NCBI GenBank assembly: GCA_013397695.1
Contig: VYZI01000486.1
Location: 1 to 64,000 of the forward strand
From: Centropus unirufus
Lineage: Eukaryota > Chordata > Aves > Cuculiformes > Centropidae
Length of the DNA: 64,000 nt
Direction of reading: 5' to 3'
The notes below the pieces were generated by a model, which was given only the letters and a program-made list of their open reading frames with translations, did not search any database and was not told where the DNA came from. Position 1 is the stretch's first letter. Each line of letters opens with the position of its first letter. Position numbers and translations under genes: made by a program. Below, one piece after another: positions 39,501-52,000 of this stretch.

Positions 39501-42500
39501 GTGATTTTTTTCCTCTTCCATTTTTCAGGAAGACATAAGCTCAAAATGCAGAAGGAAGAGCCTTCTCTCCTTCCTGTACAAGCCTGCAAACCACCAGGAT
39601 TGCAATGTCATTCCTGTTTGCTTCCCCTTTTTTTTTCCCTGACTCCATCAGGAGCATGTGGTCACCAGAAGAGAAAGAATTAATTACCACTTGGCTTTGT
39701 GCAGGATGACTGATGAATATTCATTTGGTAGCTCAAATGGACTTTGCTTCATGATTAAGGAGGACTTCAGTGATCCAAATATTCCTATTAACAAATCACA
39801 TGGTGCTTTATATAATCCTTGCCAAAGTTGAGAGGAAAAACTGTCACTGGCAAAATAAAGGGCAAAGGGATAGGGCTGTACTGAATTTGAGCAGCTTAAA
39901 TACAAGAACAATTTAAACATGCCTTCGTATTACTCTACTGAAGGAGACCTTAAAGCAGCCCAAAGCTCTGATTCACAATCCCTGTCAGATTTAGCTGTGG
40001 AAAGAAAGACGTAGCTGAAGAGGCCACTGACCCCTCAGGTGGGAACATCAACTTCTTCAGGGAACATATCTCTACCTGACAGAGGTTGTGAATCAGTCTT
40101 CAACCCCTGCAGCTCACAGCCTTGCATATTAATATAAAATAAAAACAATGTTTCCTCTCATTCATACATTGGGTTGCAGTGGTTTAGATGAGGCTTACCA
40201 CCTTTCCAGAACTCAGCTGCCAGGGCATTATTTTCTGCTGGGAATAGGGGACAGCTCTACAATTGTCCCAGCTGAAGTCAGCAGAGGACATGAATAAGCC
40301 TGGATTTTCCCAGAATCATGCATTTGAAAATTAATTTTTATTAACTAATTTGTTATGAATCCAAGAAAAAGATGGCACTGCATGGAGAATAGCGAGCTTG
40401 TGGTCAACGAGTATACAGTAAGCAACAGAGGAAAACAAGCACTCTTTAGAAATCCTCATCATGTGAATTTTTAAGGTATGTACATGATCCCAGGCAAGAA
40501 GCTCAACTGTGATCAGTATAGCCACCATCATAGACGTTTAAGAGACTAAATATATTTACAATAAAATATCTAAATAAATCTTTTTTTAATAGAAAACTTT
40601 GGCAGTGATATATATCATTTGAGCCCTAATCTATTTTCAGAACTAAATGTATAGACTATATTCATGCAAATTTAGGATCGGACTACTTCTACAACGGAGT
40701 TAATAACAATAGACCCCTTTTAGTCGACTGACCTTTGTAACTTTACACTTGTATTATAAACATTAAAGATCTACTTCACCTATCTTTCATTAACCACTCT
40801 TTTTTCTACTCCTGTCATCCAGTGGAATGGCCATGAAAGCTGTTTCTTCACCATCTCTTAACACAACCTTAGTGAGTCACAATTTAGGAAAACAAAACAA
40901 AACTGCTTATTAAAAATTCAGTAGTGATCCAAAGGCTAGATACATGGTTTGGGGATTTTACCCCCTTCAAAAAAAAAAAAAGAACAAACAATGAACAAAC
41001 TCAGACATAAAACTCTTTGGATGTGAATAAGTAGCTTAAATAAGGGTCATCATCCTGGCACCAATGGGCACACACTTTCTTCACGTCTGTGTCCAAAACG
41101 AGGCCATGAAGTGACCTGGGACACATACTTCCTAGCGATGAGCAAAACTTTGGTAAATAGCACTTAATGAGAAACTATGCCCTGGCACAATATCAACTCT
41201 ACCAGATTTGGCTCACGCCACTCTGCAGCACTCTGACATCACTGGGAGAATCTGGAACAAGCCACATGCACCCCCAGTTTCAGCCTACTGGAACATGTTT
41301 AGCACAGGCCTCATCTTATTTCAAAAGTTAAGTAGGAAAAATACCATCACATTTACTGTCACCATTACTCATCTGCCAGCAGAGGACACTTTCAGCCTTC
41401 CATGAAACTATTCAGGTTGTAACGAAGATGCCTCAGACAGACAACACCAAAGCATCTCTACAGTCAGTGCTATTATTCCAGGTATCCTCATGGAAGCACT
41501 AGAAAGTGAGAAGTTCTTGCTTTGGAGGAAGGAGGCTAGGACTTACCAAAACCTGTGAATTTACTAAACGCAGAGATCCTAGAAAGTACCAAAGTTAAGG
41601 TGCTCTCCAACACGCTGAGGAGACAGCATGATCGCTTACAACTACTAGAAAAGGCTTATTTTGATGGATTTTGGTAATGCGGGTAATTATCTCGGAATTT
41701 GTTCTAACCAAATATCAGAAAAGCTTTTAAAAAGCATTATTGAAAATGTTTTGTAAATGTTAACCCACAGGAGAATGCAATGAGGATAGTAACAAAGGTG
41801 TTTATATTACTATAACCAGGTTATGGATGAAAAGGGACATACTTGGAGAAAGAAGATCCACTGACTCTAATCCCTGTGGTTCTAACATAACCACACCAGC
41901 TAAGTCACTGTGGCCAACTCCTACAATACAAGAACACTGTAAATGCAGAAGTTCTCTGAGGCTTTATCAGTTCTCATAAAGTATTAAAGGGTAAAATCTT
42001 TTTTTTTTTATTTTTGAAGCTGTATGAATATGCTTGAGATCACTTTTCCAAAAAGGTTTAAGAACCAGAAGAGGAGATACTGCAAGCTGCCTTTACTCTG
42101 ATCCATTCTAAAATAATTTCCACTCTACTGGTGGAAGGATAGGAGAATTTTTGAATTCTTTGTCTCAAGGTCTTGTCAGCATTGGGTGCATTAATGCACC
42201 TTCCATGCAATTTACACCTTAGCCCCACAAATGCAAGCATGAGCTCTAAAACATGCAGCGTCCTGTTCTTGAGGACACATGGAAATACAACCTCCTGGTA
42301 CTCTATTCTTGAAAAATCTAGTCTGGACCCAAAATAACCTCAAGAGACTATCACAGATGTGCTGCAATTTTAAAAATACAACTTACTTCAAATGCTGTGT
42401 TGTATCCTTTGGTGCTAACCTCAGATGTTTATATGTGTTCCCATCTGCACTGTGCCTACCTGCAAAACTATGAGCCAATGTGATTGCCCCTCTCTATGCC

Positions 42501-44374
42501 ACTCCTCATCCAGTCTTTGTCTTAGTTGTCCAAAAGATCACAAGCCATGTTAGGCAAGGTCTGTCTTCTCTGGTTCTAACAACATTGGGGTTCATTTACT
42601 TAGGTTTATAGATTGCACGTTATACAAAGAGGAACAATTCCTAATCACAACAGGCTTGCAAATCCACTTAGAGTAAGTGGATTACAGTAAGGATTTTATA
42701 ACATAGATGACTGCTCTGTTAAAGCACATTTAGGTTATGCTTATTTTTATTCCCTTCCCTTTGAATGAAACAGTTGGAGCAGACAGCCAAATAAAACACA
42801 GGTATTATTTCTAATAATCCCATTCCACAGCAAGTCAGCGAGGGATATCAGTTATTTTAGAGCTTTCTAAAATTGAAAGAGACTTTGTAACAAGGACTTC
42901 TCACAGTCAATTGGTTAAGGATCTCCGTATAGTAAGATCTTAAGTTTGGAGGCTTCCCCCACATCAGAAACACTATCAGTTCCATCTGTCTTCATAAGTA
43001 TATCCTGCAAATGCTTATGGCCAGTTGACATGACAAGCCCTTGCTCACCAGTAGCCTACTCACTAGGAGGAGGGCTTAGGGAAGAGAAAATATTGATGTT
43101 TAGCAAGCACAGTTCATAAACAGCCAAAACAATAGTGTGCTATCAATTGTGTCTACCCACAAAATGCAAAGCGCAGCATCATGCAGGCTGTCAAGAGGAA
43201 AGTTAACTCCATTCCTGCCAGATCCAACACAATCTCAACCACTAATGCCCTTCCATTCGTGTCATACTCAGGTCCCACATTATCTGATACATCTAGGTAT
43301 TCTCTGTCCCTTTTATATATTTTTTTTTATTTCTACACCTTACTCATACTTTTATATTCTATTTATGTCTCATTCCTGAAATTCTCTCTTACCAACACTT
43401 ACAAATTATACTACATTCTTAAACCATCAGGATTATACATCCTCATTAACAACTATTTCCCTTGACACAAACAGATATTATCCTATCCCTCCCCACCCAC
43501 CGCATCCCGTGCTTCCCCTCCACAAATGTCCATAAGAACAGCCAATGGCTTTGGTCCCATCTGTCAAGTAGATCACTCAGCACAGGAAGAGCAGCATGTT
43601 GGATTGTCAAGAACTCAGACCACTTAGGCTGGGTCAGTGCTGCATTCACACAGTTCCTCGTAAGGCTCCCTCTTAGTTGGTTCAGGTGATCCCTACTGTA
43701 CTCACGTATCATGCAAGTTAAATCATGGAATATTCCCCCGCAACCCCGCCCGCCAAGGATAAATACCCTTGAGCCACACACCAAATTTTTACTTCCTTCT
43801 GTGCTACCCGCCAAGTGCATCTGTGTCCTTGAGCAAAAACAATACCACAGATTAGCTTTCCTTTTCCCAAGGGAGAGCAGCCCACACTGCCTCTCAGAGC
43901 CACTTACTGTACTACTGGGACCTCATCTCCTTCCACAGTATGTAGGGGTTTGGTTTGGGCAGAACCAGAGCAGTTATTAGATCATCTGGTGTTAACCAGC
44001 CAAGTAGCTTCTGTTAAATTTACATCCCACTGCTCCATTCCACAATTCCCAATGCCCTCAGCATGGTCTTTAACAGTCCATTGCAGTATCCAATATTTAC
44101 AGAGGGTTGTGGGTGATGGGGAGTATGAGGCATCAAATCAATGTTGTGATGTTGTGTCCAGGAGTATATGACGTTATTTCAGGACATCCCTTTCAAGGCT
44201 CAGAGGCACTTCCACCATGTGCATCCACATAGTGCCTGTCTTTTTCCAGGCCTCACCATGCTGATATCTCAGCCACCTCCCTGCCTCTATTCCAGGGAAA
44301 CTTTTCTCACATGAGCTGCTTGATTGTGTGGCTCACATGTGTGATGGCCTCAACAGTCAGGGCCATCCCTCAAT
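33532..44374. other. Long intergenic spacer
   Basis: About 10.8 kb between CD160 and the next recognised element. It is AT-rich with many poly-A and poly-T runs. No exon, RNA gene or named repeat was recognised. The 5' non-coding exon and promoter of CD160 should lie above 32760, but I could not place them. Confidence 0.35.
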
Positions 44375-44500
44375 CATTATTCCTTTCTTTCATTTTATCT
44401 CTCATTTTAATCCTATTTTCTCCCCCTGCCCCACAGAGCAAGGGGAGTGAGAGTGCCTCCATGGGTGTCTGGCTGCTGGACAAGATTAACCCATTATAGT
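44375..44500 (+). mobile_element. ERV LTR fragment, U5-like end
   Basis: The stretch 'attttctccccctgccccacagagcaaggggagtgagagtgcctcc...tggctgctggacaagattaaccca' matches the reverse complement of the LTR starts at 55844 and 57699 (TGTNNTGGTTTAGCTCCAGCCAGCAACTAAG...). Orientation is therefore opposite to those two. Only the terminal ~125 bases were recognised; the sequence to the left (43.4-44.4 kb) may be more of the element, but I cannot show it. Confidence 0.5.
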
Positions 44501-45889
44501 CGGGTTTTTTTGCACCCAGCATGAGGCATATAGGTTTGAACTGGTAATCTGTTATCTGCAGACAAATGCCGCTGGCCTAGGTCAATCCACTACCACCCAA
44601 ACTTGCTCCCTCTAAGACATTTCTTATAGCTGCAGAAGACTTTTGCCCAGAGCAAAGACCAGGCTTGCCTTGGATGACCTCCTTGGCTGAGTTTTTGAGT
44701 ATCATTATCAGTAGAACAAAATTCAAAGCTGCTGAGAAATGCATGCGATTAGCACTTCTACGGACAAGGACAAGGCAGCTTATCAAGGTGTTGAACATAT
44801 TCAGTGAAACTTGGTTAAATAAATCATCTTTTAAATCAACCTTTGCCCAATCAAAGTCCAGCTTTACTTATAGGTACAGCCACAGGAGGGACAGCAAAAG
44901 AGAATTCCTGTGAAGGCTGCTTCACACAGACATAAAGGTAAGAAATTAATTTTTTGCTAATCCTTCTTTCACTAGAAAATTCCTTTTTATGATCCAAATA
45001 ATATTTGCATGTCAAGTGTTTGTGGATTAAAAGGAATTAGCACAGATGTTTGTGCTTGTCAAGAAAAACTGTTCTAAGCTGTAGTTCCAATCAATACAGT
45101 CTACTGTGTTCCAAAGAACATCCAAACAATAGGGCAGACCATCCTTATATGGAGTTAGTCCCAGTGCAACAACATAGGGACTGAAAAAATCATAAGGCTC
45201 CTGATCAAGAGAACAAATGAATCATGATCTTCTTATCCCTGTAGGCTGAAATTGTCTATATTTTCCAACATTAGTCTCATCTGTCCCAAACCACCACCAC
45301 ACACCCATACTATTCTATATGCCGCCGAACTAACCGCAACCATGGACTTTCTACTTCAATAGCAAACAGGTGGTAGCACAGGCAGCCACAGAGGTGGTTC
45401 AGCAGTAGGCAGCTCTCATGGGAGGATTTCACTGCCAGCTACCCCTAAAAAAAGAAAAGAAAAGGCCAGACCCCACATACATTAGTCACATAGGTTATAC
45501 ATAGAGTATATAAAAACATGTACGCAAAGAAGTCTTTACATGCAAACAGATGGATTTTCTTAGTATTTATTAGGCTGTGATTAATGGCTAATCTCTGCAA
45601 CACAAATTTGTCTTTTTGACAAGCTTCTGTCAGTAGAGACACAGAAAAAAAGAAATCTTTCCTGTAAGACATAAATCAAGTTGGCTAAATACCTGAAATT
45701 TCCAGACTAGAGGAAGTTATCTTCATTTATCTTGTACTTCTGTCATCACGGATCTTTGGCAGGAGTTGCTGAGACAAATATCTTTGGAGTTGTCCCGTGG
45801 TCACAACTATTGCTTACTTACAGTAGGTAGTATTCCGACTAATAGTATGCATCACTCAAATCAGAGTTTTATTACATTATAAAAGCAAT

Positions 45890-47060
45890 GTATAGAAGAG
45901 TTTAGGTTGGAAGGGATTTTTGGAGGTCATCTGGTCCAATGTTCCACACGAAACAAGTCCAAGTTAGACTGGATTGCTCCTAACCGCATCCAGGAAAATT
46001 TCTCCAAGGACAGCAATTCCAAGTCTCTCTGGGCCACTGTTGTAGTATCTAACAGCCCAAAAAGGAAAAGCTTTCCTAACGGTAGTCTAATTGGAATTTT
46101 CCTTGCTGTGGTCTGTGCCTGTTGCCTTTCATCCTACCATTGCTGACTTCCAAGAAGAATCTGGCTCTGTGTCTGCATAATCCAGTTAGGCAGTTGAAGA
46201 CATCAGTAAGATCTTCCCTTTACTTTCCTATCCCAAATCTCAACAGACATAGCTCTCTCAGTCTCCTTAAACATCACATGCTCCAAAATATGAATCATCT
46301 CAGGGGAATAGCTCCAATACATCAATTACCTGGGGAGCTCAAAACCAGAGACGGTACTCACATGTGATCTCACAAGTACCAAAGAGAGGGGAACCTCCAC
46401 TGACCTGCTGGCTACATTCTGGTACCACCCAGCATAGAGCTGACCACCTTCACCACAAAGGTACACCGCGAAATCATGTTCAACTTGGGCACTTGCGTGC
46501 TATTCAGCAACACCGCCTTCTAGCCAGCTACCAGTCAGCCTGTATTGCTGTGCATGGTCTAAACATAGATTATTTTTCGCTTTTCTCTATTGAACTTCAT
46601 GAAGTTCCTGTCAGAACATTTTTCCAGCCTGCTGAAGTCCCTCTAAATAGCAACCCTAACCTCCAACCTATTGACTGTTCCACCTTAGTTTGATATAATC
46701 TGTCAGCTTGTTGAGGATGTATTCTGTCTCATTGTCCATATCAAAAGATGTTAAATGGTATCAGCCTCTGTATTGACTCTGAAAGTGCCACTAATAACCA
46801 GCCAATAGCTGGATTATATAGCATGGATCAAAACCCTCCGAACACTGTGGCCCAGCCAATTTTTTGTCCATGTAGTGGTCTGCTTCCCCAGTATTTATGT
46901 CTCCATATTGGCTACAATGGCTGTTCTAGAGACGGTACCAAGGTCATTGAGAAAGTTCAGGTGATCACCTACTGCTCTCCCCATCACAGAGCCAGTCCAC
47001 TCATCATTTAAAGTCATCAGGTTCATCAGGCATCAGAGAAACCAGTAAATCCCTACTGTC
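45890..47060 (-). mobile_element. Old CR1 LINE, antisense, about 1.2 kb
   Basis: It starts with 'gtttaggttggaagggatttttggaggtcatctggtcc', the reverse complement of a CR1 3' end. It continues with 'gaacttcatgaagttcctgtca', 'ccagcctgctgaagtccctct', 'atcaaaagatgttaaatggtatcagcctctgtattgactct' and 'atcaaaaccctccgaacactgtggcccagccaatttt', as in the RT-distal part of CR1. Divergence is high. The right limit is approximate. Confidence 0.75.
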
Positions 47061-48033
47061 TGATCCTAGCACATGTACTTGCACATGTGATTTCACACAG
47101 CTTCTAGAAGGGTTTGCTTCAAAACATCCAGAGGACAAAATTCACTGCCTAATAACAATCTGGTAACAATCACCAGAACCAAGCCTATACTCTTGAACCA
47201 CCTGGCCTCAAATTCTCTAGGGAAGTGACGCAGGACCCTGGACAAACTGACTGGAAATTCTGCTCCAGTGGTCACAAAGCCATTGAGAAATCATTTGAAT
47301 CAAGCTACTTCAGCAGCATGTAATTTCTAAACCAAGTTTAATTTCTTTCCTTTCTCGCACAACTTCACATTTTCATGTTGATTGCATCTCACGGCATTCC
47401 TAAAGTCCTGCAGGATGGAGACAAAGTTTCAGTCAGGTAGTAAAATGAGGCTTTATGTTTATTTCAGGATCCATGTGAGAACTGTAAGACAAGCCTACTG
47501 TCCCAAAACCTCTTTTGTTCCACACAGACCAGGTAGTATTCAATTGCCTCTCCCTCAAGTGATTACATTTTGGCCCATGCAAGTTGTCAGTATGGGTATG
47601 CTTGAATATTCCACACTTTGGTTAGACCGCATAATACCTACACTTATTTCTTGCCAAAGTCTCACTACAGTGATATGCCAAAAGTGAAGCTTTATTAGCT
47701 CCTCTTCATAACAGGATCAATAAGTATTCAGAGGCAGAAGAAAATGTGGACAGCTCCAAGAACTTTTTGCTCTGCCAGTATATTCTAAATGATGTGGAAT
47801 TAAAGCAGGTGCACCATTTTGCATGAAAACTGAGATGCAGTGATATCAAACCCAGCTAGCAGAAAAAAATAGAGTTGCAAGTGGAGATAAGGATCTTCTT
47901 AGTTCCTTTGCAGTCCTTGCTTTCCACTCTCAAATGCAAACCCTGCCCCCATCAACAATAACATTTCAATTACAACTTCTTTTCCTGAAACTTAATTTTG
48001 TTCAGCTAAAATTACTAAGAACAGGAAAGCCTG
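47061..48033. other. Spacer without recognised features
   Basis: No exon or named repeat recognised between the two CR1 copies. The PDZK1 promoter and 5' non-coding exon may be in this region or further left. Confidence 0.3.
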
Positions 48034-48515
48034 GTTAGGACAACGAGGTCCTTCCTTGATCCCGCCCACTCATCCAGCCACACAGATTGCCCAGACAAGT
48101 TGAAGAGTTTCCATCCTTGGAGATATTCAAAAGACTTAGAGAGCTGGGACTGTTCAGCCTGGGGAAGTGAAGGCTCAGGGGAAATTTATCAACATATAAA
48201 AACATTTGAATAGAGACCACAAAGAAGGTGATGCTGGTCTCTTTTCAGTGGTTTGCAGTGACAGGACAAGAGGCAATGGGCACAAAATGAAACACAGGAG
48301 GCTCCATTTGAATATAAGGACACTTTTTTACTGCTAAAGTGACTGAGCACTATGTTGGCCACAGAGGTAATGGAGACTTTCTCCTTGGAGATGTTAAAAA
48401 TCTGTCTGGAGTTGGCAATGGGCAACTGGGCTCCAGGTGGCCCTGCTTGAGCTGGGAGGTTCAAGTATGTGACTTCCAACTTTGACCATACTGTGATTCC
48501 AAGAAATCCCATTCT
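48034..48515 (+). mobile_element. CR1 LINE 3' end fragments, sense
   Basis: The sequence 'gagctgggactgttcagcctggggaagtgaaggctcaggggaaattt...aatagagaccacaaagaaggtgatgctggtctcttttcagtggtttgcagtgacaggacaagaggcaatgggcacaaa' and the end 'aggtggccctgcttgagc...gtgacttccaactttgacc...ctgtgattcc' follow an older CR1 subfamily. The first ~90 bases look like a separate, rearranged CR1 piece. It ends about 370 bases before the first PDZK1 coding exon, inside its 5' intron. Confidence 0.75.
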
Positions 48516-48885
48516 GTCACAACTTTCCTACAGTGGAAAGTAGCTGCAGTATGCTTGTACTGCTATTATTTTTCCACTGTAAGACTTAATTCTGGTGTTA
48601 AGTCCTCACCTCAGTTCTCACAGACAACTTTTTCCTTCGTGTTCTACATCATGCTTAACATCCTTCAGGACAGAGAGACAAGAAAAGTGAGGAGAGAGAG
48701 GGAAAGGGAATTGGTTTCTTCTCCCTAGTTCTTGTTAACTAGTGTCAACTTCACAGAGTTGGATTTTCCAAAATGAAAACCCAAATATTCTGAAGTTAAC
48801 GGTCTCATTTTGTACTTAGGGAGAACATACCTAGGTAAGCTTATTGTTTTTACTCACAAGCATCTTTTTCCATCCTGCCTGGTAG

Positions 48886-49097
48886 AGATGTCTTCTATTC
48901 TCCAGCCCCGAGAATGTAAGGTGACCAAAACAGCCCAAAAGAGCTACGGATTCTACCTGCGCGTTGAGAAAGACACAGCAGGGCATATCATCCGGAATGT
49001 GGAAAAGAACAGTCCTGCTGAAAATGCTGGCTTGAAGGACGGAGACAGAGTCCTCAGGGTTAACGGTGTGTTTGTAGACAAGAAGGAACATGCACAG
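48886..49097 (+). CDS. PDZK1: PDZK1 exon with start codon; most of PDZ1
   Basis: Acceptor tcctgcctggtag, then AG-ATG at 48888-48890. It encodes MSSILQPRECKV to GVFVDKKEHAQ (70 residues), with the donor CACAG|GTACAT. It aligns with human RECKLSK...VFVDKEEHMQ. Confidence 0.96.
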
Positions 49098-52000
49098 GTA
49101 CATGTCTGTTTAGTCCTTAATCCACACTACTCTCCCATTGGCCAAACCCACTGCCACTATGTGAAACTTTCTCTTCTGCTTTTTATGGCACCTTCAGCTA
49201 GGAAATACAAGAGCCCCTTCAGCTGCTCCGAGTATATTCCTGCATCATTCGTTACCCACCATAGGCATGAAATGCCTCTGAGGTCCCTCACAGTGATGAG
49301 ACAGCGAAAACACTAGACAGTGCCACCCTTCCTGGGGAGAACTTCCAAGTCAATCACTCTTAACACTTGCTTGCCATTTCGCCTTGTTCGCTACAGGTGG
49401 TGGAGATTGTCCAAAACAGCGGGAATTCTGTCATATTTCTTGTTCTGGATGATGCATCCTATCAAAAGGCAGAAAAGGAGGGAGTCAGCTTGGAAGAGCT
49501 GGGTCAAAAGGTGCCAACAGGACAGCAGCAGGAGCAACAGTCCCCACCACCCATGGCAAATGGAGCAATCACTGCAGTTCCACAACCCCGGCTCTGCTAC
49601 CTCGTGAAGGAGGAGAAAGGCTATGGCTTCTCTCTAAAAACCACAGAAGGTGAAAGCCTGGGGAGAAGAGATTGGGAGGAGGTGGAGGTCTATATACACA
49701 TATGGCAGCAGAGACAGAGGCGAGCACATAGGGGCCAGACAGGGCACACAAACTGCTCTTGCTAACAGGAAGAAAGAGAGAAGCAGCAAGATGAGTTCAG
49801 ATCCCTCTCTAGTCCCTTTCTGTGCAGCATATGCAGTGGGTGGTTTTCTGGGGACTACATTTCTAATGGGGTGGAGAAAAGATTTAAAAAAAAAAAAAAG
49901 ATAAATGGATTAAGCTATTTAAGCTATTTTGTGCAGGTTATTTAAGCCCACTTATCGAAAGAAATTTGCAGTTCCTGCTCACTCACCAGATATACGCTCG
50001 AGATGTTATATTAACTCCTGTTCTATTCCTCCAAGTCACCTCAGGAATCAGCACACAGAGTGATAGATAGTAGAAATACAGACTTTTCCTGATTTCTAAG
50101 TTATTTCATTTAGAAAGCAAGGGATTTTGAAGCTCTTCCACACATGCCTTTCTTCCAAGGCCAGTCAACAGAATAGGGAAACCTTCTAGAAAGCATCATC
50201 TCTAAAGAAGGTATTTTGGAATACAATATAACCGAAAAAAAACAAACATAGAAGCCTACCCAACTTATGAATTTATGAAATGTATAAAACGGCCAATAAA
50301 GCAGCTCCTTCAGACTAGGGGAGGAGGTGGAGGTGTCAAATCCCTTTCAGCTATCTTAAACAGCCCCTTTGGCGCTTTTGGTAGAGAAAAAAAAGCTTGT
50401 TTGAGCTGCAGGTAGTGAACAAATGCCTCCCTTCTCCACAGAAGTGATTTTTGCAGGACAGAATAAGAGATAGAGGTGTGTCTATGTGGAAGGTTTGTGG
50501 TGCCACTGTCATGTACATGTAAACCGAGACCAGGAGTCTCTAAGGACATTAGTGCTGAGTTTCCTCAGCGATTAAATTCAGGCATATTTCAGTGACTTAC
50601 CCTGTGTAACGAGGTTTTGTTTATTTTAGGACAGAAGGGGTTGTTCATAGTAGAGCTTTCATCACAAGGAGCAGCTGCAAAGGCTGGTGTCCAAAATAAT
50701 GATCGCCTGATTGAAATCAATGGAAAAAATGTGGAAAATGACACACATGAGGAAGTGGTGGAAAAGGTATTTGTTTGGATACGGATTCGTTTTCTGTTCT
50801 GGCCCACTTTTACTGCAGCCTATCAGGGTTACTGAGGGGGCAGATCTGGCTGATTTCAATGCCTCACAGTAAATCTTGGAAGCTACTGTTTGTGTATCGT
50901 CACCGCACAAAATACCCCTCTGCTTTGGCTCTGTTTTCAAGCACCCTCTTGAACAGATTCTGAATGAATACAGGCGTCAACACAGGCCAAAGACTTTTAA
51001 ACAACAGAAGTAAACTGCTGCCATGAACCCTATTAAATAAACCATGCTCTGTTTCTAGAAGTCCTGGAAATAATCCTAATGGTAAGAGGGCAAGTTATCA
51101 AATGTGGCTTTAGGGCAGGAAGAGGGGGAACTCTCTGATGATACAATTAGCATGGAATGGGGAAAATTCATTATTTTAGACAGTCGTTCCTTTCTCCTGT
51201 TAAAAAGTCCAAGATTAATGAAAATTGCTGGGCAAGTAATTTCACTACCTGGCCTCAGCTGCAAAGCACATTTGTTAACAAGGCTTCCGGCTTTCCACGA
51301 TTGGCATTGTTAAAGTGCAGCTGGAGATGAAGAGCTTTCAGAAAGCCATGAGATAGGCAGCACATGCTGTGGCATCCCAGCACTGCAATTCAGGGCATGC
51401 TACTAACTAATGAACCGTGCCACACGTGTGTCTTGTTGAGCTGCTCTAACATCAACGGCAAAGCGGTGTTGGTTAAGATGAGTTGAGGGGAGACCCATTA
51501 GACTAGAAAGGAATAAGAGAAGGATGGATTTGAAGAGGTTGAACAGCCCAAAAAAAAGTCATCCAAAACCTCAGTCTCTCATACAGGGAGATGGAAGAGG
51601 ACCACGACTGACAGAAACTTGTCTCTTGTTACTGTAATATAAACCAGTGGTATAGATGGCATGATGTGCCCATATTGTAGTTCCACATCTAGATAAGCAA
51701 TGCACTATCTACGGAGGCTCACTGGACACCACTGGCACTGTATGCCACCCTTACAGGACTCTACAGCAAATTTCCTAGAAGTCTTACATGTCGAGGCCTT
51801 ATCATGGTCCAAATTACTGACTAGATGAAAAAAAAAAATCAATTTATAGTAGTGTAACCTATACCTTATGGCTCATTCATTAACCTATGCACCATTACGT
51901 ATCAGTACACCAGTTACCTCAGCATCTACAATTCCTACACGTTGTTAATGGAGCGACATCTACTATCACAGGTAAAGAAGTCTGGAAATCATGTTATGTT

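Noticed and set aside
43446..43820. 124-codon open frame, minus strand, just left of an LTR fragment
   Set aside because: It could be part of an ERV interior, but I saw no retroviral motif and orientation is opposite to the LTR fragment. Not supported.
48831..49103. 90-codon minus-strand frame over PDZK1 exon 1
   Set aside because: A shadow of the plus-strand PDZK1 exon; no independent evidence.
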